IMG/VR virus record: IMGVR_UViG_3300003323_000545
Coordinates: 1 to 31,258 of that record
DNA: 31,258 nucleotides
Source: a virus
Strand: one strand, 5' to 3'
Part shown: piece by piece, positions 6,166 through 12,520 of the stretch
Position numbering within the stretch: the stretch's first letter is position 1
Layout of the letters: each line of letters begins with the position of its first letter
Made by a program: the position numbers and the translations under genes
The notes under the pieces: model-generated
The model's database searches: none
Seen by the model: the letters and a program-made list of their open reading frames with translations, nothing else
Told to the model about the DNA's origin: nothing

Positions 6166-6702
6166 ATGGAAGAACAAAAGAACCAATGCGATGGATGCCA
6201 GCGAAAGCTTGAAATAAAAGACGGATTCCACTACAAAGGAAAGAATATCGTTATGGGCTGCACTGCTGATCGCTACACACCAGAAGAAAGACATTGGTGC
6301 TCGGACGCTTGTGATAAATGTCGCGGTACTGGCTGCAAAACTTGCAAAGGAAAGGAATGTGACCACGAACGTATATCCTCCCCAGACTCTACGGATGTGG
6401 ATGAAGTTATAAAAAACTGTATGTATTCTAAGGATATTGACTTCTCGATGTCACTTGAAGATGATTCTGTTATATATCAAAAATCCTATCAGCTTTTCGG
6501 AAAAATAAAGAAAGCTCTCATTCGCACCGCCTCCCAAGAGTACAAGAGAGGTAAACAGGAAATGGCAGAAGCACTAATTATAAAAGCAGATTGGGGAAAC
6601 CAAGATATGATACGCGATGTATGTAATGAATATATTAAATCCAGAGCTAAAGAACTTGGTGTTTCCCTCACTGAATCCGGTCGAAAGGAAGTAGAGCGAT
6701 GA
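6166..6702 (+). CDS. Zinc-binding N-terminal domain protein
   Basis: A 178-residue protein. The N-terminus carries CDGC (8-11), C32, C45xxxC49xxC52, C57xxC60 and C65xH67, about ten potential zinc ligands in 70 residues. The CRGTGCKTCKG stretch resembles half a DnaJ-type CxxCxGxG repeat. The remaining 110 residues are helical and charged, ending in a basic tail. I do not recognise a family. The start lies four bases after the previous stop and the end overlaps the next gene by ATGA. Confidence 0.6.
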   Translation: MEEQKNQCDGCQRKLEIKDGFHYKGKNIVMGCTADRYTPEERHWCSDACDKCRGTGCKTCKGKECDHERISSPDSTDVDEVIKNCMYSKDIDFSMSLEDDSVIYQKSYQLFGKIKKALIRTASQEYKRGKQEMAEALIIKADWGNQDMIRDVCNEYIKSRAKELGVSLTESGRKEVER

Positions 6703-7304
6703 AAACGATACTCCATTTATGCGCTGATACTGGCTCGGACACGAAACCGTGGCGCGATGCTGGGTACGATGTAATTCTTGTCGGCAGCAAAATTGGAGTA
6801 GAGAATTACCATCCGCCCAAAGACGTATATGGCGTGATCGCGAATCCGGTATGCTTGGAGTTCTCGACGGCCCGCTCAAGCGGAAAAGCTCGCAACCCCG
6901 AAGCTGGGATGTTTCTAGTAAAGGAATGTCAGCGAATTATTGCAGAATGTAGTCCGAAATTTTGGGTTATAGAAAATCCAGCAAAGGGCGTACTCAAAGA
7001 TTTTCTAGGCATTCCGACATACGAGTATGAGCCATGGTGGTATGGAAGTCCGTGGACTAAGCGCACGGCATTATGGGGGAAGTTCAAAATCCCGCCCCGC
7101 GCGTTTGAAAAATGGGAAGACGTGCCGAAAATACCAAAACTGTATACTCGTCCGGGCAGAGGCAAGCCATCACTCGCATTTATGCATAAAAGCGCGGCGA
7201 AACTGATACCAGAGTTCTCGTGTTTTAATCCCGACAGCGATATGGAGTTTCGGTCATTGTGTTCGCAAAAGTTCGCGGAAGCGTTTTATCAAGCTAACAA
7301 ATAA
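6699..7304 (+). CDS. Small C5-cytosine-methyltransferase-like protein
   Basis: A 201-residue protein with the layout of short phage cytosine-5 methyltransferases, which would methylate or otherwise modify cytosine in phage DNA. Visible motifs are: HLCADTGSDTKPWRDAGYDV at residues 6-25 (SAM-binding motif I); ANPVC at 48-52 in place of the usual PPC (motif IV, with the catalytic cysteine kept); FWVIENP at 88-94 (motif VI ENP); and SPWTKRTALWG, typical of the family. There is no separate target-recognition domain of normal size. The second proline of PPC is valine, so activity is uncertain. It sits in the modification/accessory cluster. Confidence 0.7.
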   Translation: MKTILHLCADTGSDTKPWRDAGYDVILVGSKIGVENYHPPKDVYGVIANPVCLEFSTARSSGKARNPEAGMFLVKECQRIIAECSPKFWVIENPAKGVLKDFLGIPTYEYEPWWYGSPWTKRTALWGKFKIPPRAFEKWEDVPKIPKLYTRPGRGKPSLAFMHKSAAKLIPEFSCFNPDSDMEFRSLCSQKFAEAFYQANK

Positions 7305-7310
7305 TCCCCC

Positions 7311-7664
7311 ATGCAACACCAAGAAATAAGAGAGAAGTGGAATAAATGCCGTCATTCAATGCGTGCAATGAAAGGATTTACTGTTTGTTGTGTCTATTGC
7401 AAAAAATCTCTTGATGAAATGTTTGAAGAAATGCTTGCATATGCCGACATCTGTGTCTCTCAAGCAGTAGCCGAGGAACGGAACCGTATAGCGAAGGAGC
7501 TTCTTAATTTACCAAGACAGCAAATGGTATTTCGTCCCAAAGACGACATATCAAAAGAGATGCTTCATCCTGAAACGGTTTTGTTTGAACATGTAAAAAG
7601 TTTAGCCGCCCAAATCGTCCGCGGCGACGGTAAATCCAGTCCACTAGAATTAGAAAGTCGCTAA
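7311..7664 (+). CDS. Hypothetical protein with an N-terminal CxxC
   Basis: A 117-residue protein. C13, H15, C26, CVYC (27-30) could bind one zinc. The middle is helical (DEMFEEMLAYADICVSQAVAEERNRIA), a pattern I associate with small phage proteins of unknown function that begin with a zinc finger and continue with an EERxRI helix. The stop codon lies inside an 11-base perfect inverted repeat. Confidence 0.55.
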   Translation: MQHQEIREKWNKCRHSMRAMKGFTVCCVYCKKSLDEMFEEMLAYADICVSQAVAEERNRIAKELLNLPRQQMVFRPKDDISKEMLHPETVLFEHVKSLAAQIVRGDGKSSPLELESR

Positions 7665-7671
7665 TTCTAGT
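7643..7671 (+). repeat. Perfect 11-base inverted repeat across a stop codon
   Basis: ACTAGAATTAG (7643-7653) is exactly complementary to CTAATTCTAGT (7661-7671), with a 7-base loop. The TAA stop (7662-7664) sits in the 3' arm. As RNA it makes a stable hairpin that could protect the transcript end; as DNA it could be an operator. Confidence 0.6.
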
Positions 7672-7687
7672 CGAAGTAAAGAATAAT

Positions 7688-7707
7688 GAGGCTTTTGCCT
7701 TTATTTT
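7688..7707 (+). terminator. Possible weak intrinsic terminator
   Basis: GAGGC-TTTT-GCCTT followed by TATTTT, 5 bases before the next ATG. The stem is only five pairs including a G-U, so termination may be partial. Together with the preceding inverted repeat it separates the dense early operon from the gene at 7712. Confidence 0.4.
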
Positions 7708-7711
7708 CCAA

Positions 7712-8266
7712 ATGAATTATAATCAATATATGGAAATTGCTGCACGCTATGCTGATATATTCATTCCACTGGCCGTATCGGCAATCGGTGCTCTAATATC
7801 TTTTTACGTATATAAAAGCAAGGTTGACCGCCTAGAAACCGACGTAAAAGAAGTAAAGATTGAAATCAGGGAGATAAGGGACAAGGTAATCTCTTGCGAG
7901 ACATCACTGCGCGAACGTGCCCCGCTTAAAAAAGCTAAAAGCCCCGTCAGTCTCACTGAACGCGGAGACAAAGTGCTTGGAGAAAGCGGCGGCAGGTTCT
8001 TCGTGGAAACAAACTATGAAGAACTGAAAAAGAGCGTCGAAGACCAGAATCCGAATAATCCGTACGATATTCAGGAAGTCTCACACAAGGTATCTATGGA
8101 GCTTAAGACCGATCCGCGCATCAACACGATCAAAGACTACGCATTCAAAGAGGGACTTGAACTAGACGACATTCTCGACATTATGGGAATCTATCTTAGA
8201 GATAAAATCCTGAAAGATCGCAACATCTCTGTTGAAGCGATTGACGGACACACTCCAAAGGCCTAA
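7712..8266 (+). CDS. Membrane-anchored coiled-coil protein
   Basis: A 184-residue protein. Residues 14-34 form one membrane segment (YADIFIPLAVSAIGALISFYVY) near the N-terminus. A coiled coil follows (about 36-65, KVDRLETDVKEVKIEIREIRDKV), then a soluble C-terminal domain beginning SPVSLTERGDKVLGESGG. That SPVSLTE..G...GG opening and the DDILDIMGIYLRDKIL end occur, as I recall, in uncharacterised proteins of many bacteria and phages. Holin or sensor roles are possible but unproven. It is bounded by hairpins on both sides, so it is probably its own transcription unit. Confidence 0.6.
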   Translation: MNYNQYMEIAARYADIFIPLAVSAIGALISFYVYKSKVDRLETDVKEVKIEIREIRDKVISCETSLRERAPLKKAKSPVSLTERGDKVLGESGGRFFVETNYEELKKSVEDQNPNNPYDIQEVSHKVSMELKTDPRINTIKDYAFKEGLELDDILDIMGIYLRDKILKDRNISVEAIDGHTPKA

Positions 8267-8284
8267 TCAAATAAGTTTCTCACC

Positions 8285-8312
8285 GACCGTCTCCTCCAGG
8301 CGGTCTTTCTTA
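8285..8312 (+). terminator. Intrinsic terminator after the early region
   Basis: GACCG (8285-8289) pairs with CGGTC (8301-8305), followed by TTTCTTATT. It lies 19 bases after the stop of the membrane protein and marks the end of the early half. Confidence 0.6.
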
Positions 8313-8346
8313 TTCTGGTGCTCATTAACAAGTAAAAAACCAATAA

Positions 8347-8541
8347 ATGTCAGAAGTCTTTAAAGCTGTATGTGTTAAATGTGGCCAAGAAGAAGAACGC
8401 ACAAATCACTGGACGCATGTCGTTTGTGAAAAGTGTAAACAATTAGCGGCTCGGGAAAGAGCCTTGAAATATAAGGATTATTTAAGGAAACTCAAAAAGA
8501 GGCATGAAGAGTTACGCACATTAGACGATACCAATAACTAA
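8347..8541 (+). CDS. Small zinc-ribbon protein
   Basis: A 64-residue protein with CVKC at 9-12 and CEKC at 27-30, a textbook four-cysteine ribbon, followed by a very basic helix (ARERALKYKDYLRKLKKRH). Such proteins often bind nucleic acid or the transcription machinery. Its 3' end contains the first copy of the repeated promoter-like element (8510-8550), so its coding sequence and the element overlap. Confidence 0.6.
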   Translation: MSEVFKAVCVKCGQEEERTNHWTHVVCEKCKQLAARERALKYKDYLRKLKKRHEELRTLDDTNN

Positions 8542-8550
8542 TCACATAAT
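8510..8550 (+). promoter_or_regulatory. Late-promoter-like element, copy 1 (chaperonin operon)
   Basis: AGTTACGCACATT at 8510-8522, one base different from the other three copies, with CATAAT 35 bases from its first base (8545-8550). The ATG at 8559 follows the hexamer by 8 bases, so the predicted transcript starts at or next to the start codon. No -35 TTGACA is present at the normal place. Confidence 0.6.
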
Positions 8551-8558
8551 AAAAATAT

Positions 8559-8831
8559 ATGACAATCGAAACAACTACGGTTCTCAAAAACTTCGAGGGC
8601 GAATCATTTAAGGACGGGGAAAAGGACCTTACTCTCCGCAAGGTAATCTGTGCAATTATTTCGACAACAAAGTCACCAGATCCGCTTCTTTCATACCTCT
8701 TGACCGAGCGGATTGCTAAAAACGATGAGGTTGAACTCACTTCGGAGGAAGTAGTTTTCATTAAATCTCTCGTCAAAGAATCAACTTATCTGCCATACAT
8801 ACAGGGAACTATCCTTAATTTGCTTGGCTAA
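8559..8831 (+). CDS. Small helical protein upstream of the chaperonin
   Basis: A 90-residue protein. After an N-terminal beta-like stretch (TVLKNFEGESF) it has DLTLRKVICAIIS and helical segments ending in a short hydrophobic tail. Its length is close to that of GroES, but it shows none of the GroES mobile-loop or barrel features, so I do not call it a co-chaperonin. It resembles small phage proteins of unknown function with the DLTLG...VL pattern. It ends two bases before the GroEL-like start and is probably cotranscribed from the element at 8510. There is no ribosome site before its ATG, which fits a leaderless message. Confidence 0.6.
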   Translation: MTIETTTVLKNFEGESFKDGEKDLTLRKVICAIISTTKSPDPLLSYLLTERIAKNDEVELTSEEVVFIKSLVKESTYLPYIQGTILNLLG

Positions 8832-8833
8832 AA

Positions 8834-10351
8834 ATGGATAAAATCTCAATCACTGGTATTGAGGCCAGAAAAAAAGCTATTAAGGGAATGTCATATGTCG
8901 GTGATGCCGTAAAAAGCACCATTGGACCATTTGGGCTTAATTTCTTGCTTGAGAAGGGGAATAAAAACACCAATGACGGTTACATAATCGCTTCTGAACT
9001 TTGTCCTACGATCAAGGATGAATATGAGCGTCGTGGTGCACTGGTAGCCCACGAAGCCAGTTCAAGGACCAACGAAGAGGTTGGCGATATGACTAGCGGC
9101 GCGTGGGCTTTGACAACAGAAATTACCAAGGCAGTCTCTCGTCTGCTTCCTGACGAAAACCGCATAAAAGCTCTGAAAACCCCTGCAGAAATTAAGAAAA
9201 TGCTTGAAACTTCTAAAAACGAGGTTATCTCCATTCTTGAACAGTCCGCAAAACCTATCACAGACAAAGAAACGCTTATAAAATCTGCTCTTGTTTCTGT
9301 AGAAGACGAAGAAATTGCAGAAATGCTCGGCTCTACTCAATGGGAGCTTGGACCAGAAGGCGTGATTATCGCAGAAGAGGTCAATGACACCGAAAGTTCA
9401 ATTGAAATAGTAAAGGGTATCCGCTTGGATAATGGCTTTGCATCTTCGCAGGTTGTAACAAATCCTGAGAAAAATAGCCTTGAAGTATCTGATGTTCCGG
9501 TATTGCTGACCAATTACACGATCGGAAAGGATGAGCTTTTGGCACTTAAAAAGTCAGTGTTTGATCAGCTCGTTGCCCAGAAAAAATGGGGAATTGTCAT
9601 TATCGCACGGGCGTTCACATCAGATGCTATTCAGCTCTGCATGGATACTACACGCGCAGGTTTTGCTATCTTCCCAGTAAATGCAGCCTATACAGACCAG
9701 ACACAGATAATGAAAGACATTGAAGCTGTTGTCGGTGGACGGTATATCGACACTGAAGAATCTCGTCTTGATGAAATCTACATCTCGGACATTGGTTTTG
9801 CTAAGCGTTTCGTAGCTCAGCAGTTCTCTTCAGTCATCACAGGAATCGACGACGATCAGTCTAAAGTCCGCGTAGAAAAGCGCCTTGAATTTCTTAAGTC
9901 TAAACTCACCGGAGAAAAGTCAGACTTCTACAAGAAACTATTGGAACAGCGCATCGCTCAGCTCACGACAGGTTTCGGAATACTCAAGGTAGGCTCCCAT
10001 TCAGCAAACGATCGCAAGCGTCTCAAAGATAAATGTGACGATGCAGTCCAGTCTGTCCGCCTCGCTCTCAAAGGCGGAACGGTTAAAGGAGGTGGACTTG
10101 CTCTAAAGGAAATCTCCGAAATGATGACCGACGACAACATCCTCAAACGTCCACTCACCTGCATCTACGACCAAATCATCTCAAGTGCCCCAGAAGGCTT
10201 TGAGATTGAAGATTGGGTGCGTGATCCGTTTCTTACAGTAAAGTCCGCTCTAACTCACGCTTGTGCTACTGCAGGGACATTTGCCAACACGAACGGTATC
10301 ATCACCACGAAGAACAAGAAGGAATGTAACTGCAATGAAAAAGCCGATTAA
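8834..10351 (+). CDS. groEL: Phage-encoded GroEL-like chaperonin
   Basis: A 505-residue group I chaperonin, against about 548 in E. coli. GroEL folds proteins in an ATP-driven double ring, and phage versions are thought to help fold capsid or other virion proteins. ATP-site landmarks persist: STIGPFG at residues 28-34, DG 48-49 (cf. KDG), GDMTSG at 84-89 for GDGTTT with Asp85 kept, Asp403 sixteen residues before the GGG at 419-421 (cf. Asp398), and DPFLTVKSAL near the end. The apical substrate/GroES surface is altered: E. coli DRGYLSPYF reads DNGFASSQV here, so Tyr203 and Phe204 align with Gln and Val. The C-terminus is CNCNEKAD, not a GGM tail. No GroES gene is seen. It stands upstream of the terminase and head genes. 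Confidence 0.93.
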   Translation: MDKISITGIEARKKAIKGMSYVGDAVKSTIGPFGLNFLLEKGNKNTNDGYIIASELCPTIKDEYERRGALVAHEASSRTNEEVGDMTSGAWALTTEITKAVSRLLPDENRIKALKTPAEIKKMLETSKNEVISILEQSAKPITDKETLIKSALVSVEDEEIAEMLGSTQWELGPEGVIIAEEVNDTESSIEIVKGIRLDNGFASSQVVTNPEKNSLEVSDVPVLLTNYTIGKDELLALKKSVFDQLVAQKKWGIVIIARAFTSDAIQLCMDTTRAGFAIFPVNAAYTDQTQIMKDIEAVVGGRYIDTEESRLDEIYISDIGFAKRFVAQQFSSVITGIDDDQSKVRVEKRLEFLKSKLTGEKSDFYKKLLEQRIAQLTTGFGILKVGSHSANDRKRLKDKCDDAVQSVRLALKGGTVKGGGLALKEISEMMTDDNILKRPLTCIYDQIISSAPEGFEIEDWVRDPFLTVKSALTHACATAGTFANTNGIITTKNKKECNCNEKAD

Positions 10352-10526
10352 CCACCCAGCTCTCGGAGGAGACATAATCGATCCCCGAAAGCCTATGCCT
10401 CAAAGGAAGCCAAACAAGACTATGTCCGGCGCGCAGCTTCTCAACAAGGCAGTATTAGGAACCCATAACCCTCCAACTGAACAAGAGAAACGGGATAGGG
10501 AATGGGAGAAAGTAACAAAGAAATAG
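10335..10526 (+). CDS. Small basic proline-rich protein
   Basis: A 63-residue protein (MKKPINHPALGGDIIDP...) starting 17 bases inside the end of the chaperonin gene. A longer in-frame start at 10263 is rejected for its deep overlap. It is proline- and lysine-rich and probably unstructured. Possibly a small virion or packaging accessory, by position only. Confidence 0.55.
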   Translation: MKKPINHPALGGDIIDPRKPMPQRKPNKTMSGAQLLNKAVLGTHNPPTEQEKRDREWEKVTKK

Positions 10527-10564
10527 TTGGCATACTCTGTCTCTAGGAAACTGGAGGCAGGACT

Positions 10565-11029
10565 ATGGAAACTAAACACCCAGGAGGAAGACCAACCACA
10601 TATACACCTGAACTTGGACAGACAATCTGCGAGCGTATTTCCCTTGGAGAAAGTCTGAGAAACATATGTAAAGAAGAAGGTATGCCTGCTTTGTCTACTG
10701 TTATGAAGTGGAACCTTGACGAAGACAAAAAAGAGTTTTCGGAACAATACGAAAAAGCTTGCAATACAAGGGCAGAATTGTTATTCGAGGAATTGCTTGA
10801 AATTGCCGATACAACAGAAGAGGGAATTGAAGAAACGATCAAAGGAGACCTGATTGAGACAAAGAAAGGAGACATGCTTGGTCACCGTCGTCTTAAGATT
10901 GATACCCGCAAATGGTATCTCTCAAAGGTTATGCCCAAGAAGTATGGCGACAAGATGGACGTAACCAGTGACGGTAAAGCCATTAAAGGAAATGGGATAG
11001 TGTTCACTAATTTTAAAGATGAAGAATAA
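10565..11029 (+). CDS. terS: Terminase small subunit
   Basis: A 154-residue protein. Small terminases recognise phage DNA and start packaging. The N-terminus GGRPTTYTPELGQTICERISLGESLRNICKE carries the helix-turn-helix. The C-terminal IDTRKWYLSKVMPKKYGDKMDV is a recurrent signature of phage small terminases. A good ribosome site (GGAGGCAGGAC) precedes the ATG, unusual among these genes. It is followed by a small overlapping gene and then the large subunit. Confidence 0.85.
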   Translation: METKHPGGRPTTYTPELGQTICERISLGESLRNICKEEGMPALSTVMKWNLDEDKKEFSEQYEKACNTRAELLFEELLEIADTTEEGIEETIKGDLIETKKGDMLGHRRLKIDTRKWYLSKVMPKKYGDKMDVTSDGKAIKGNGIVFTNFKDEE

Positions 11030-11234
11030 TCTTGTTGAATCACCGTTTCCTTATGTGAATGTTGACCAAACTGACTTGGAGTTTTTAAAGTCTAAGTATG
11101 AAGCTGAAGCTGTAATGATTGTTCTATGTTATGGAGATAAATGCTACCATCGAGGTCTTAATTTTGACGGTAAACGAGTTGGCGTGACTCATTCCTATTC
11201 AGAAGACGAAATAGATGAAACAGACAGTCAATGA
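11019..11234 (+). CDS. Small hypothetical protein between terminase genes
   Basis: A 71-residue acidic protein overlapping the small subunit by 11 bases and the large subunit by 20. Double overlap in different frames supports translational coupling across the packaging genes. No motif recognised. Confidence 0.5.
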   Translation: MKNNLVESPFPYVNVDQTDLEFLKSKYEAEAVMIVLCYGDKCYHRGLNFDGKRVGVTHSYSEDEIDETDSQ

Positions 11235-12474
11235 AGTCTATAAACCGCTCTTTACTGAGAACTTCCGTTATGGAATCCTCATGGGAGGACGCGGTGCTGG
11301 GCGTTCGACCGTTGCGTCTCAATATGCCAATGCAAAACTTGTAGCTCCTGAGTACTTCCGCTGTGCGATCATGCGTTACGTCCTTGGAGACATACGCAAC
11401 TCGATCTATCGAGAAATTACCGACCGTGCGGAAGAAAATGGCATCTTAGGATCACTGGACATAAACGAGTCCATGATGACCGTCGCCTATGGCGCTAACA
11501 GTATTAACGCCGTTGGTTTCAAGAAGTCATCAGGTGAGCAGAAAGCCAAGCTTAAATCCCTAGCCAACTATACCCACGTCATTATCGAAGAAGCGGACGA
11601 AATCGCAGAAGAGGATTTCAGGCAACTAGACGACTCACTCCGAACTCTTAAGAGTGATATACGCATCGTATTGCTCCTAAATGCGCCGCCAAAGAACCAC
11701 TGGATCATTCAAAGATGGTTCAATTTGCTTCCTTCAGAGGCAAAGGACTTTTACATTCCCGAGTTAAAACCAGAGTGCAAGGATACGTTGTTTATTCGCA
11801 CTTCTTACCATGACAACATCAAGAACATGGCCAAGGCCACGATTCATAACTATGAGAGCTACCGAACGACCAATCCTGCCCACTACTGGACGATGATCCG
11901 CGGCTATATCCCTGAAGTCGTAAAAGGCAAGATATATTCAGGATGGAAAGAGGTTGATTTTATACCCTTTGAGGCACGCCTAGAGCGTCGAGGACTAGAC
12001 TTTGGCTACACAAACGACCCTACAGCTCTTGTGGCAGTTTATTACTACAATGGGGGATATATTCTTGACGAGGAGTGCTATCGAAAGGGGATGACCAATG
12101 GTGTTATAGCTAGCACGATTAGCAATCAACCAGCCAGTCCCGAAGCTTTGGTCATAGCCGACAGCGCAGAGCCAAAGAGTATAGATGAGCTTAAACTCTA
12201 TGACATCAATGTACTGCCAGCAGTCAAAGGCACAGGCTCAATCAAGACTGGCATTCAATTTGTTCAGGGCCTAAAGATTTCATTTACCAAGCGCTCGGTC
12301 AACCTCAAAAGGGAATATGAGAACTACGCTTGGTTTGAGGACAAAGACGGTATAACGCTTAACGAACCGAAACCTGGCGAAGATCACTGCATGGACGCGA
12401 TCAGGTATGCTCTCAATTCGATACTCGCACCGCAGGGATTCGTTCAAGGAGTCACCGTGACTTATCACGAATAG
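11215..12474 (+). CDS. terL: Terminase large subunit
   Basis: A 419-residue packaging motor and nuclease of the terminase_3 kind. The ATPase half has Walker A GGRGAGRST at residues 24-32 and Walker B VIIEEADE at 122-129. The RNase H-like nuclease half has its metal ligands at Asp262 (RRGLDFGYTNDPTA), Asp316 (IADSAEP) and Asp394 (HCMDAIRYAL). Length is normal. It drives DNA into the head through the portal encoded next, and cuts it. The last two bases of its stop begin the promoter-like copy at 12473, so the portal probably has its own transcript. Confidence 0.93.
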   Translation: MKQTVNEVYKPLFTENFRYGILMGGRGAGRSTVASQYANAKLVAPEYFRCAIMRYVLGDIRNSIYREITDRAEENGILGSLDINESMMTVAYGANSINAVGFKKSSGEQKAKLKSLANYTHVIIEEADEIAEEDFRQLDDSLRTLKSDIRIVLLLNAPPKNHWIIQRWFNLLPSEAKDFYIPELKPECKDTLFIRTSYHDNIKNMAKATIHNYESYRTTNPAHYWTMIRGYIPEVVKGKIYSGWKEVDFIPFEARLERRGLDFGYTNDPTALVAVYYYNGGYILDEECYRKGMTNGVIASTISNQPASPEALVIADSAEPKSIDELKLYDINVLPAVKGTGSIKTGIQFVQGLKISFTKRSVNLKREYENYAWFEDKDGITLNEPKPGEDHCMDAIRYALNSILAPQGFVQGVTVTYHE

Positions 12475-12513
12475 TTACACACATTTAGAGGATTGAACCT
12501 ATGTCACTACACT
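12473..12513 (+). promoter_or_regulatory. Late-promoter-like element, copy 2 (portal)
   Basis: AGTTACACACATTTA at 12473-12487, then CTACACTTTAA at 12507-12517 with the hexamer TACACT at 12508-12513. Both blocks recur with exactly the same 34-base offset at 28156. The GTG start of the portal begins 8 bases after the hexamer, so the message would be leaderless. Confidence 0.65.
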
Positions 12514-12520
12514 TTAATCA

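Noticed and set aside
8559-8831. GroES-like co-chaperonin next to GroEL
   Set aside because: Right length but mostly helical and without a mobile loop or barrel pattern.
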